64,000 nucleotides of DNA from Mesorhizobium erdmanii USDA 3471 (GCF_000472705.1 NZ_AXAE01000027.1:1-64000), one strand, 5' to 3'; positions 17,548 to 28,823 are shown, counted from the first letter of the stretch. The notes: generated from the sequence alone by a model not told the origin. Program-made: numbers and translations.

Positions 17548-17723
17548 GCTCTACGGCGCCCCCCTCTGTCCTGCCGGACATCTCCCCCACTAGGGGGGAG
17601 ATAGGCCGTTATTTTCGCCATCGCCAATTTTCAACTTTGCAAGAAAGGAGCCGGCGCGAAAACTGCTAATCTCCCCACCTGTGGGGGAGATGTCCGGCAG
17701 GATAGAGGGGGGCGCCGTAGAGC
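17548..17723. repeat. Long inverted repeat pair of the Mesorhizobium palindrome family
   Basis: Two copies of an element of about 55 bases face each other. The left copy starts GCTCTACGGCGCCCCCC (17548) and runs through TCCTGCCGGACATCTCCCCC; the right copy ends GGGGGGCGCCGTAGAGC (17723). Each also contains its own small CTCCCCC/GGGGGAG hairpin. Together they fill most of the gap between the DUF899 and cupin genes. Confidence 0.85.
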
Positions 17724-17770
17724 ACGAACACCTCTGCTACAGTGCAACGATCCATCCAGGGAAGCACCCC

Positions 17771-18235
17771 ATGCCCAAGATCGACCTGCTATCCGTCCCC
17801 GCGCGCCGAGGCTCCGGCTATCCCGCGCCTTTCGACGCCCCTTGCGCCGCCCGCACGCGCCGTCGCCTGGGGGACGCCGGCGGGCTCACCGATTTCGGCG
17901 TCAATCTGATGACACTCCCGCCCGGTGGCTGGTCGAGCCAGCGCCACTGGCACAGCCATGAGGACGAATTCGTCTATGTGCTGGAAGGCGAGTTGACGCT
18001 GGTCGAGGATGGCGGCGAGACGCTGCTCAAGGCCGGGGACTGCGCGACCTTTGCCAAGAACAGCGGCAACGGTCACCACATGATCAATCGGTCGTCGGTT
18101 ACAGCCCGCTACCTCGAAGTCGGCTCGCGCAACATGGACGATGTCATCACCTGCTCCGACATCGACCTGATGAGCCCCAGTTCGGATGGGCGGTTTTTGC
18201 ACAAGGGCGGCACGCCTTATCCGGGGCAGGGGTGA
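17771..18235 (+). CDS. Cupin-domain protein of unknown substrate
   Basis: The 154-residue protein has one cupin barrel. The metal-binding set is in SSQRHWHSHEDEFVYVLEGE (about 56-75), with the later GDCATFAKNSGNGHHMIN as motif two. Many homologues lie near amino-acid or sugar metabolism genes, but the reaction is unknown. A good ribosome site (AGGGAAG) precedes the ATG at 17771. Confidence 0.82.
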   Translation: MPKIDLLSVPARRGSGYPAPFDAPCAARTRRRLGDAGGLTDFGVNLMTLPPGGWSSQRHWHSHEDEFVYVLEGELTLVEDGGETLLKAGDCATFAKNSGNGHHMINRSSVTARYLEVGSRNMDDVITCSDIDLMSPSSDGRFLHKGGTPYPGQG

Positions 18236-18296
18236 GGGCTGGACCATGCGTCGGCGCTGGCGTTCTGCCAGCGTCGGGATAAGCTCCCGGCAATCA

Positions 18297-18453
18297 AAGG
18301 TTGGCGCCAAGGCCCCCTCATCCGACTGCTTCGCGGCCACCTTCTCCCCGAGGGGAGAAGAGGGAAGCGCTGGCGCTCGCAGTCTCCTCTCCCCTCGGGG
18401 AGAGGTCAGCCGAGCGAAGCGGAGGCTGGGTGAGGGGGCCTGGCGCTAACCTT
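18297..18453. repeat. Composite inverted repeat between cupin and ridA
   Basis: The outer arms start AAGGTTGGCGCCAAGGCCCC (18297) and end GGGGCCTGGCGCTAACCTT (18453), with a few mismatches. Inside lie two CTCCCC...GGGGAG hairpins and GCTTCGC / GCGAAGC arms. It is the same general family as the element at 20846. It may end the cupin transcript. Confidence 0.8.
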
Positions 18454-18473
18454 GCCAAAAAGGGAGCGTCACC

Positions 18474-18866
18474 GTGAAAAAAGAAGTCATCGAAGTGCCC
18501 GTCATGTCGGCCAAGGTGCGGGCGCTCGGCCTGCCCTGTTCGACGGCGGTGAAGGCCAACGGTTTCGTCTTCATCTCGGCGACGCCGCCGGTCGACATGG
18601 TGACCGGCGAGATGGTGCGCGGCGACATCGAAACGCAGACCGAGGCGTCACTGAAGGCGCTGAAGCATTGCCTGGAAGCGGCCGGCACCTCGCTGGAAAA
18701 CGTGGTGATGGTGCGCATCTACGCCGTCAATTCGGGGTTCTACAACGCCATCAACCGGGTCTATGCGCGGTATTTCAGCACGAACCCGCCGGCGAGGAGT
18801 TTCGTGCCGGTGGCGTCGTGGCCGATGGAGTTTGACATCGAGATCGAATGCGTGGCGGTGGCGTGA
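18474..18866 (+). CDS. RidA/YjgF-family protein (first of a tandem pair)
   Basis: The 130-residue RidA-superfamily protein usually trimerises. The archetype hydrolyses reactive enamines and imines made by PLP enzymes. The C-terminal signature is present as ARSFVPVASWPMEFDIEIE, including the arginine that holds the substrate carboxylate in active RidA proteins. The start is a GTG at 18474 after AAAAGGGAGCG. The next gene is a close paralogue of identical length. Confidence 0.87.
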   Translation: MKKEVIEVPVMSAKVRALGLPCSTAVKANGFVFISATPPVDMVTGEMVRGDIETQTEASLKALKHCLEAAGTSLENVVMVRIYAVNSGFYNAINRVYARYFSTNPPARSFVPVASWPMEFDIEIECVAVA

Positions 18867-18969
18867 GGAGGGTTTGGCTCCACCTCTTCCACAAGGGGGA
18901 GAAGGGAAAGACGGCGCTGGCGTTCGTCCGGTAGCGCGATAATCTCCCTGCAGACCATGGGAGATCGTC

Positions 18970-19362
18970 ATGAACAAGGAAATCGTCGAAGTGCCGGTGT
19001 TGTCGGCTGCGGTGCGCGCGCTCGGCGTGCCGTTATCGCTGGTGACCAAGGCTGCCGGGCTGGTCTTCGTCTCCGGCACGCCGCCGCTCGATATTGCGAC
19101 CGGCAGACTGGTCAAGGGCGACATCGAGGCGCAGACCGAAGCGTCGCTGAAGGCGCTGCGACATTGCCTGGAAGCCGCCGGCACTTCGCTGGACAATGTG
19201 GTGATGGTGCGCATCTACGCCGTCAATTCCGGCTTCTACGGCGCGATCAACCGGGTCTATGCCAGGTATTTCCCCGAAAACGCACCATCGCGGACGTTCG
19301 TGCCGGTGGCGTCCTGGCCGATGGAGTTCGACATCGAGATTGAGTGCGTGGCGGTGGGGTGA
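18970..19362 (+). CDS. RidA/YjgF-family protein (second of a tandem pair)
   Basis: The 130-residue paralogue aligns without gaps to the gene 100 bases upstream and is roughly three-quarters identical. It keeps the NVVMVRIYAVNSGFY core and the SRTFVPVASWPMEFDIEIE signature. It has its own ATG and a possible ribosome site. The intervening 100 bases hold a fragment of the intergenic repeat family, so the duplication may have carried repeat sequence with it. Confidence 0.87.
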   Translation: MNKEIVEVPVLSAAVRALGVPLSLVTKAAGLVFVSGTPPLDIATGRLVKGDIEAQTEASLKALRHCLEAAGTSLDNVVMVRIYAVNSGFYGAINRVYARYFPENAPSRTFVPVASWPMEFDIEIECVAVG

Positions 19363-19425
19363 TTTGCCACCGCCGCACGAAAGCAAGCGACAGAAGGCCT
19401 TCGTGGCGCGGTCGGGAAAGAATTA

Positions 19426-19693
19426 GTGTTCGGCGCATTGGAGCGCAATGGTGAGTTCTGCGCCTTCCGCATTCGCCGACTATTTCCACACCAACTCAAT
19501 CGAGGGCGCCTGGTCGCATATCAAGGGTCAGATTTACCGTGTCGATCACCGGATTTCACACAAGCATCTAGGCAACTATCTTTCCGAGATGACGTGGCGC
19601 TACAATCATTGCGAAATTGGGAACGGAACGCGCATGAACGCGCTGCTTGGTCAGAGCCAAGGCCGTCTCATGTACAGGGAGCTAATTGCATGA
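19426..19693 (+). pseudogene. Degraded IS1595-type (ISXO2-like) transposase remnant
   Basis: Two pieces of one transposase lie in different frames. VFGALERNGEF (frame starting 19426) matches the core strand of ISXO2-like DDE transposases. DYFHTNSIEGAWSHIKG followed by SHKHLGNYLSEMTWRYNH (frame starting 19448) matches the C-terminal end. The middle, including a catalytic aspartate, is missing, so an internal deletion plus frameshift killed it. No terminal repeats were recognised. The frame of the last part ends at the ATGA that begins the next gene. Confidence 0.8.
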
Positions 19694-19899
19694 GCAAGAA
19701 GCTGAAACGATCAACTGGCCTCGAAGGCGTGCCCTTCGGGAAAGTGCTTGAACGATTATTCGGAGTTGACCCGAAAGAAATAGAATCCGAGATTGAAAAG
19801 ACAAAGCGTGAAGAGGGGGAGACAAAACGCTATGTCGAAGAACGACGAGAAAGCATCCGACGGGGGGCGAGACGGTCAAAAGGACGATTCAGTCTATGA
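19690..19899 (+). CDS. Small charged, helix-forming protein of unknown function
   Basis: A 69-residue, very charged product. Residues 10-30 (GLEGVPFGKVLERLFGVDPK) look folded. From about 31 on it is one long Lys/Glu/Arg-rich helix (EIESEIEKTKREEGETKR), likely a coiled coil or nucleic-acid-binding tail. The ATG overlaps the transposase stop (ATGA) and has GGGAG upstream. Its last 68 bases overlap the start of the next gene in another frame, so the two are surely co-translated. Lower GC than the neighbourhood suggests it was acquired. I recognise no family. Confidence 0.6.
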   Translation: MSKKLKRSTGLEGVPFGKVLERLFGVDPKEIESEIEKTKREEGETKRYVEERRESIRRGARRSKGRFSL

Positions 19900-20800
19900 T
19901 TTTCTCTATTTCGATACCCAGCGCGTAGGCTCATTTCTAGCGCAGTTCGACCCCTCCGGTCATCTACAGGAAGTCACCCAGCACGAGAGCGTCGCAAAGG
20001 GCACCAAGCGGGGTTTTTCCGTCAAGCTTGGCGGCGGGGCTTCCTATGCTGGAACCGGCGGCACAGGCGAGGTTAGCTTTGAGCGAGGACCTAGTGAGAT
20101 TGGTTCTGAGAGCAGCGACCTAGTTTATGATCCTCTTTGGGCCAACGCGCGCGATTTTCTCGACTATCTTAATGAGCGTAACTTGCTCCATCGAGACATC
20201 AAAACTGCTCGGATTGGGCAAATCGTCCTTTCGTCCGGCAACCTTGCCGTCTTTGATCTAGGGGTTTTGCGCGGCATGTGGGATTTGCCTACCGTCAAGA
20301 AGGCAATTCTGAAGGGGGCTAGTGCTCCGGCCTTAGAGCCGAGCAATGCATCGCTGAATCGCCACGGGAAGCGGGCCGCCGAAGCCGCTAAGATTGCGAA
20401 ACAACAAAGCGCGCCGTCCGAGGCAGAGCTTGCAATCGAAATGCTGACTGTTTTGCCTCACACTACACAGGCCGCTGTCAGCTCAAGTGATGGCAATTTG
20501 TCCGTGTGGTTTAATCTCGCCGAGAAGAATATGACGATATCGGCCACCAACCTGTTTTTGAAGCACGGCCTTACCATAGCAGGAACATGGAATATCGTCG
20601 GGGTATTGGATGCGATGCCGGATCAAGAAACGATTCCGGGTATGGCTGCAATCGAACAAATGCTTGCGGGAACAAAACTCAGTTTTCTCACTCAAAGTAT
20701 GGCGGGAGGGTTGGTCCCTGCAGTCAGAACCTTGCTTGGACGTCCTACCGATTCGTTCGGCGTTACGCCCCTACTTCTATTCCGCGAAATCGCCCGCTAG
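19832..20800 (+). CDS. DUF6414-like protein of unknown function
   Basis: The 322-residue protein begins, after a charged tail, with YDFLYFDTQRVGSFLAQFDP, which resembles the start of the DUF6414 family (family assignment from memory, moderate). A glycine-rich stretch (residues 60-82), YDPLWANARDFLDYL, and a mostly beta C-terminal half follow. Residues 119-144 (LHRDIKTAR ... FDLG) happen to look like a kinase catalytic loop, but no other kinase motif is present. The ATG at 19832 has an AGGGGGAG site. GC is lower and codon use looser than in flanking genes, consistent with transfer. It forms a two-gene unit with the small upstream gene. Confidence 0.65.
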   Translation: MSKNDEKASDGGRDGQKDDSVYDFLYFDTQRVGSFLAQFDPSGHLQEVTQHESVAKGTKRGFSVKLGGGASYAGTGGTGEVSFERGPSEIGSESSDLVYDPLWANARDFLDYLNERNLLHRDIKTARIGQIVLSSGNLAVFDLGVLRGMWDLPTVKKAILKGASAPALEPSNASLNRHGKRAAEAAKIAKQQSAPSEAELAIEMLTVLPHTTQAAVSSSDGNLSVWFNLAEKNMTISATNLFLKHGLTIAGTWNIVGVLDAMPDQETIPGMAAIEQMLAGTKLSFLTQSMAGGLVPAVRTLLGRPTDSFGVTPLLLFREIAR

Positions 20801-20845
20801 GTCATACCCATATAGGTCCCACAACGAGGTGGTTCCTCTTATGAG

Positions 20846-20901
20846 CGGGCGCTGCCCCTCATCCGCCTGCCGGCACCTTCTCCCCGTTGAACGGGGAGAA
20901 G
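20846..20901. terminator. Repeat-derived hairpin between convergent genes
   Basis: It contains a perfect 11-bp stem, CTTCTCCCCGT / ACGGGGAGAAG (20877-20887 and 20891-20901, 3-nt loop), preceded by the CCCCTCATCCGCCTGCCGGC part of the intergenic repeat family. It lies between the DUF6414-like gene (+) and carB (-), so it may terminate both. There is no U-tract. Confidence 0.65.
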
Positions 20902-20914
20902 AAAGCCAATCACC

Positions 20915-24418
<3,504 letters not shown>

Positions 24419-24451
24419 GGCGAAAATTCCGTTTCGGCGGGCGGCTTGCAC

Positions 24452-24476
24452 AAAAAACCGGGACGGGAAGACCCGG
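24452..24476 (-). promoter_or_regulatory. Terminator-like hairpin in the carB leader (possible attenuator)
   Basis: On the carB strand, CCGGG (24476-24472) pairs with CCCGG (24462-24458) across a 9-nt loop, and six U residues follow (24457-24452). The hairpin ends 34 bases before the carB start. It could be an attenuator of carB or the terminator of a short leader transcript. The stem is only 5 bp, though all GC. Confidence 0.4.
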
Positions 24477-24558
24477 CCGGTTGTGCTCGCGATTCTGGTA
24501 TCAGGCTAGGAGGGCCTTATAGGGAAGAGTTTTGGCAGATGTAACCCCGAAAATGAGG

Positions 24559-24662
24559 GTAGGCAGTAGCGATTAGGCAGTAGGGATTAGGAGAACATAG
24601 GGGAACAACGAGCATGATCTCCCCTGTTGCCCATTCCCTACTGCCTACTGCCCACTGCCTGA
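24559..24662. repeat. GGCAGTAG-type short repeats in inverted arrangement
   Basis: The left side has GTAGGCAGTAG and TAGGCAGTAGGGATTAGG. The right side has CCCTACTGCCTACTGCCCA, so the two sides can pair. The right arm overlaps the last codons of the SH3-domain gene, whose C-terminal GDQAVGSRQ is encoded by repeat sequence. This is a simple-repeat family seen between genes in Mesorhizobium. Confidence 0.75.
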
Positions 24663-25465
24663 TCTCCAAACGCTACCGTGTCCGTGATCTCGAAGCGTTC
24701 GGAAACCCCGACACGGATCAGGTTGAGCGTGCCTTCGCGGGTGAAGCGGAACTCGTCCGATGAGTCCGAGCCCGCCGGCTTGCCGCCATGGAAGGTGATG
24801 ACGCGCGTGCCGCCATCCGGCCAGGTCACGGTCACTGTGCTGTCACTGTCTTTGTGCGCGACGCTGACCGCGCAGCGGGTCATCGGCTGGCCGACATCGC
24901 GCGCGCAGGGAATGCCGCCGGCAGCGTCGGGGGCGGATGCCGAGTCGGGATTGTCATTGGCCGCGAATGCCAGGCGGTAGGCATCCTCGATGGCCGTCCT
25001 GGCGATTGCATCGGTGGATTTCGGCCCGGCTTCGGCATCGACCGCCTGATCCGCCTCGCCCAGGCGCTTGGTCAGGTCGGGCAGTGCGGCCGCGTCATCG
25101 CCTGATGTTTCGGTGCCCGCGTCCGTCACAACAGCCGGATTGACGGGAACGAGGTAGCGCGCGGGCGCCCAGCCGGTGGCCTTGGGGTTGTCCGACTCGA
25201 CCTTGCACCAGGGGTGCCCGTTAATGTCGTTGCAACCGAGGTTCCTGACGCTTGCACCGGCGGCCAGACGGGTCTCGGTCTTGCCGATCGGCGATGGCTT
25301 GGCACGGATGTTGAGGAGATCGTCGGGGGCCAGCCCGGTGACGATGGAGATGAACGGCGTGTCTTCGGCGTAAGCCGGAACAGCGGTCGCAAGCACTGTC
25401 AGCAGCGAGGGTGTGGCGGCCATCAGCGCGAAGAGCGTTGTCCGCAGCGTAATCCGGCGCCTCAT
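24638..25465 (-). CDS. Exported SH3b-domain protein of unknown function
   Basis: A 275-residue protein. The signal peptide is at residues 1-33 (double arginine then a hydrophobic run, cleavage at AYA-ED). A bacterial SH3 domain follows at about 36-85 (ISIVTGLAPDDLLNIRAKPS, then WAPARYLVPV). After that come an acidic alanine-rich linker and a C-terminal beta domain with two cysteines. SH3b domains usually bind cell-wall peptides. The ATG at 25465 starts the leader; frames open upstream to 25531 lack a ribosome site. The last codons lie in the intergenic repeat, so the C-terminus may be recent. Confidence 0.72.
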   Translation of the reverse strand: MRRRITLRTTLFALMAATPSLLTVLATAVPAYAEDTPFISIVTGLAPDDLLNIRAKPSPIGKTETRLAAGASVRNLGCNDINGHPWCKVESDNPKATGWAPARYLVPVNPAVVTDAGTETSGDDAAALPDLTKRLGEADQAVDAEAGPKSTDAIARTAIEDAYRLAFAANDNPDSASAPDAAGGIPCARDVGQPMTRCAVSVAHKDSDSTVTVTWPDGGTRVITFHGGKPAGSDSSDEFRFTREGTLNLIRVGVSERFEITDTVAFGDQAVGSRQ

Positions 25466-25641
25466 CACTTGGCTGTCGGCGATCAATTGCATTACCAAAG
25501 GCACCGCCAGAACCCGAAAACGCTGCCGCACGCGAAGCCGGTTTTATAAGTGACGGTGCGCCGCCATGTCTACAAGCGAGATGTTCTCGCGGCTTTGCGT
25601 CCGAATTCGGGACGCTCAGCTTGGCATGAATGCAAGTGCAT

Positions 25642-26400
25642 TCAGCCTGGCATGAAACCAGTCCTGAGCGCGTGGGCCCATTCCGGGCGTCCCGCCTGTT
25701 CGGCCTGCCGCGCCGCCGCCTCGTGGTCGTAGTCGACGGCAATCGTCTCGAAACGGTCGGGCCGGCCTTCGCCATCCAAGGTGACAATGCCGTAGCGGGC
25801 ATGCGGCGAGCCCTGCTCGGAGATATGCGCCGGCGGCGTGTCGTCATCATAGGCGGGGCAGCCGATGCTGCCCGGGTTGAAGATGACGGGACCATCGGGA
25901 ACGCGAACCAGTTCCGCGCGGTGGCTGTGGCCGCACAGCGCGATGCGGCAGGCCGGGCCGAGCGCCTTCAGCCGCCGCCGGACCGCCGCCAGCGGCGCGC
26001 GCACCAGCTGGCCGTCGACCACCGCGTCGGTGAGATATTTCTCGTCATGGTCGGGGCGGGCGTGGAAAGCGACGATACCTGGCGCGATCTCCAGGGTAAG
26101 CGGCTGTGCGAAAAGCACCGCGCGCTGCGCTTCGGTCAGCCGCTCCTGCGCATAGACGTCGGACGCCCACATGGTCTCGTCGGCCGGATCGGCGGCGACG
26201 CGGCGGTCATGATTGCCGCGCACCGTCGGCAGGTTCAGCGCTTCAAGCCGCGCAAACGTCTCGCGCGGCCAGAGCGGGCCGGAAACGCTGTCGCCGAGAT
26301 TGACTGTCAGCTCAGCGCCGCCGCGCCGCGCCAGGTCGTCGAGCACGGCGTCAAGGGCCAGGACGTTGCCGTGGATATCGGCGAGGACGGCAATACGCAT
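25642..26400 (-). CDS. Metallophosphoesterase (YfcE/calcineurin-like)
   Basis: The 252-residue protein has the metal ligands of the calcineurin-like fold in order: ADIHGN (residue 7 on), NLGDSVSG, GNHDR, and CGHSHR near 170. It is close to the bacterial group of small phosphodiesterases that act on nucleotides or phospho-compounds with Mn or other divalent metals. The substrate is unknown. It is followed by an unrelated gene on the same strand, and the ArsR gene lies about 120 bases upstream. Confidence 0.85.
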   Translation of the reverse strand: MRIAVLADIHGNVLALDAVLDDLARRGGAELTVNLGDSVSGPLWPRETFARLEALNLPTVRGNHDRRVAADPADETMWASDVYAQERLTEAQRAVLFAQPLTLEIAPGIVAFHARPDHDEKYLTDAVVDGQLVRAPLAAVRRRLKALGPACRIALCGHSHRAELVRVPDGPVIFNPGSIGCPAYDDDTPPAHISEQGSPHARYGIVTLDGEGRPDRFETIAVDYDHEAAARQAEQAGRPEWAHALRTGFMPG

Positions 26401-26517
26401 GGTCGAGGCTCCGGTGGTGAGGCGGCGTTTCCTGTCCTTCGCGGAGCAGGGGGAGGTGGTGGCGAAGCGGCCGCAATGGGAGCTTCCTTGCCTTGGCCGG
26501 TTAACGCCAGGTGTGAC

Positions 26518-26868
26518 TCAGGCCGATACTTCGATGTCATGGCCGCCGACCGCCGGCAGGTCTTCCACCGCCGCCGCGATGACGCTGTCGAGCAGGCCGG
26601 GGAAGCGAGCGTCGAGGTCGGCGCGGCGCAGCGTGATCATGCGATTGGTGCCGACCACTTCGGCGCGGGTGACACCGGCCTCGCGCAGTTTGGCAAGGTG
26701 ATAGCTGAGATTGGTCTTGGAGCCGAGATCGAGGAACTGGCTGCAGTTCAGCGGCACGCCTTCCTTGCTGGCAAGGTAGCGGACGATGGCGAGCCGCGTC
26801 GGGTCGCCAAGCACGCCGAGCACGATCGGCAGGCTGATCTGGTCCGTATTGGGATGAGGTAGCGTCAT
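26518..26868 (-). CDS. ArsR-type winged-helix regulator
   Basis: A 116-residue winged helix-turn-helix protein: LGDPTRLAIVRYLA, then SKTNLSYHLAKLREAG as recognition helix, then the wing. There is no cysteine pair for metal binding in the recognition helix, so it is probably not a metal sensor. It is divergent from an MFS gene. The dyad at 27044-27061 lies in the shared gap, so it probably represses that pump. Confidence 0.85.
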   Translation of the reverse strand: MTLPHPNTDQISLPIVLGVLGDPTRLAIVRYLASKEGVPLNCSQFLDLGSKTNLSYHLAKLREAGVTRAEVVGTNRMITLRRADLDARFPGLLDSVIAAAVEDLPAVGGHDIEVSA

Positions 26869-27043
26869 GGCTGGAACCTAAGCACAGTTCGCGCCGATTT
26901 CAACGCATCCGTCCTCGCCTGCCCGTACACGCTGTTCCTCCCATTTCGATCCGTAGCGAACGACCGTGCTGACACAGGGCTGTCAGGAAGGTTCAGCTAT
27001 TTTCCCCTGGCTTCATTGACATCATGCCATGTTATGTCCAATT

Positions 27044-27061
27044 GTTCAATAACTTTTGAAC
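27044..27061. promoter_or_regulatory. Probable operator of the divergent MFS gene
   Basis: The perfect dyad GTTCAA-N6-TTGAAC ends 14 bases before the MFS start at 27076. It is the right size and place for an ArsR-type dimer blocking transcription or the ribosome site. Confidence 0.55.
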
Positions 27062-27075
27062 TAAGGACAGCTGCC

Positions 27076-28254
27076 ATGGACAAGCGGATATTCTGGCTTG
27101 CGCTCGGATCGTTCGCGATCTCGACCGAAGGCTTCGTCATCTCCAGCCTTCTGCCCGACATCGCCAGGGATGCCGGCATTTCCATTCCTCTCGCCGGATC
27201 GCTGATCACGGCTTTCGCGCTCGCCTATGCGATCGGCACGCCGATCCTGGCGACGCTGACCGGCGAATGGGACCGGCGCCGCGTCATCCTGTGGACGCTG
27301 GTGTTCTTCGTTGTCGGCAACATTGCCGCCGCGCTCAGCTCGTCCTTCGAAGTGCTGTTGATCGCGCGCATCATCATGGCGCTGTCGTCGGGCCTGTTCG
27401 CCGCGACCGCGCAGGGCACGGCGGTGGCGCTGGTCGATGACCATCACCGGGCGCGTGCCATCGCCGTCGTGGTCGGCGGCACCACGGTTGCCGTCGCCGT
27501 CGGGGCGCCGCTTGGCGCGCTGGTCGCGGCCTTCGCCGGCTGGCGCGGCACCTTCTATGCCATTGCCGGGCTCGGCGCGCTCGCCGGCGCGATCCTGTGG
27601 TACCGGCTGCCGCGCGGCATCGTCGGCACCCGGCTGCCGCTGAAGCGCCGGCTTGCCGCGGCCATGCGTCCCGGCGTCATGCCCATCCTGTTGACCACGT
27701 TGCTGGCGCTGACCGGCGCCTTCACCGTCTTTGCCTATGTCGCGCCGCTTGCCATCGAGGGCGCCGGGCTCAGCCAGATCGCGTTGCCCGGCATGCTGCT
27801 CGCCTTCGGCGTCGGCGCCGTTATCGGCAACATTGCCGGCGGCCAGGCGGCGGACCGGTTCGGCGCCACCCGCACCGTCGGCTGGTCGCTGGCGCTGAGC
27901 GCGGCGATGCTGGTGATGCTGTCGGTCGTGCCGACCTTCCTGCCGCCGCACATTGCCGGGCCGGCGCTGATGGCGATGATGGTGCCGTGGGGCATTGTCG
28001 GCTGGGCGTTCCCGCCGGCGCAGGCCAGCCGCATCATCAAAATAGCGCCGGATGCCGCGCCGATCGTTCTGTCGCTCAACGGTTCGGCACTTTACCTCGG
28101 CGTGGCGCTGGGTGCCGTGGTCGGCGGCGGGGTGCTGCGCTACGGCGCGCCGGCCGATCTCGGGCTGATCGCGGCTGCCTTCCCGATCGTCGGGCTTGGC
28201 ATCGTGCTGGCTGGGCGGATGCTGGCGCGGCCGGTGGCGATGCCGGCCGAATAG
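27076..28254 (+). CDS. MFS transporter, DHA1 family (arabinose-efflux type)
   Basis: The 392-residue, 12-helix transporter opens with FWLALGSFAISTEGFVISSLLP, characteristic of the AraJ/YdhP-like group, and has the GEWDRRRVI loop and a GAPLGALVAAFAGWR helix. It probably exports small metabolites or drugs. The divergent ArsR-type gene is the likely regulator. The ATG at 27076 lacks a good Shine-Dalgarno but follows AAGGACAG. Confidence 0.87.
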   Translation: MDKRIFWLALGSFAISTEGFVISSLLPDIARDAGISIPLAGSLITAFALAYAIGTPILATLTGEWDRRRVILWTLVFFVVGNIAAALSSSFEVLLIARIIMALSSGLFAATAQGTAVALVDDHHRARAIAVVVGGTTVAVAVGAPLGALVAAFAGWRGTFYAIAGLGALAGAILWYRLPRGIVGTRLPLKRRLAAAMRPGVMPILLTTLLALTGAFTVFAYVAPLAIEGAGLSQIALPGMLLAFGVGAVIGNIAGGQAADRFGATRTVGWSLALSAAMLVMLSVVPTFLPPHIAGPALMAMMVPWGIVGWAFPPAQASRIIKIAPDAAPIVLSLNGSALYLGVALGAVVGGGVLRYGAPADLGLIAAAFPIVGLGIVLAGRMLARPVAMPAE

Positions 28255-28287
28255 AACGTTTCGCGGATCGGACTGGCGGCCGCCCCT

Positions 28288-28752
28288 TCAGCCTGGAAGA
28301 GCGGCCGCCGGTGCCTCATAGTCCAGCGCGGCGACTTCATCCAGCATGGCGCGCAGATCGGCAGCCCGTTGCTTGCCGACCATGGCCTCGAAGCGCTGCT
28401 GGGCAATGCTCCACAATTTCGTTGCCTCGTCGAGCTTGGCGAGGCCCTGGCGTGTCAGCCGCACCCGCTTGACGCGGCGATCGTCCTTGTCGGCGAAGGC
28501 TTCGACATAGCCGTCGCGGATCAGCGGCTTCAGCGTGTGGCCGAGCGCCGACAGGTCCATGACCATCGCCTCGGCTATGGTGCCCATCGCCGGCTCGTTG
28601 CTGACGTAAATCTGGTATAGCAGGCCGTATTGCGTGCCCTTCAGCCCCGAAGGCGAGATCACATCGTCATAGAAACGGCCGAGCTTGCGCGCGGCACGCC
28701 GCAACGTTGCATTGTTGCAGGGGCTAAATCCCGGCATCGCAGTCTTGGTCAT
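28288..28752 (-). CDS. MarR-type transcriptional regulator
   Basis: A 154-residue MarR-fold protein. The N-terminal dimer helix has PCNNATLRRAARKLGRFYD, the DNA-binding part has MGTIAEAMVMDLSALGHTLKPL, and the wing has DKDDRRVKRVRLT. It controls the divergent SDR gene, judging by the two operator-like sequences between them. The frame is open to 28863, but the ATG at 28752 has GAGGAA upstream. A cysteine near the N-terminus (NN-flanked) might be a redox sensor; this is speculation. Confidence 0.87.
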   Translation of the reverse strand: MTKTAMPGFSPCNNATLRRAARKLGRFYDDVISPSGLKGTQYGLLYQIYVSNEPAMGTIAEAMVMDLSALGHTLKPLIRDGYVEAFADKDDRRVKRVRLTRQGLAKLDEATKLWSIAQQRFEAMVGKQRAADLRAMLDEVAALDYEAPAAALPG

Positions 28753-28823
28753 CACGGTTCCTCGCCGGCGAAGCGCTGCCGGCCTGCCGCAGAAATAGTT
28801 TCTGTCGCCTCCGTTGACAAGAT

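Noticed and set aside
17548..18453. Repeated GC-rich units considered as a CRISPR array
   Set aside because: Units are inverted, not direct, lack uniform spacers, and no cas gene is nearby.
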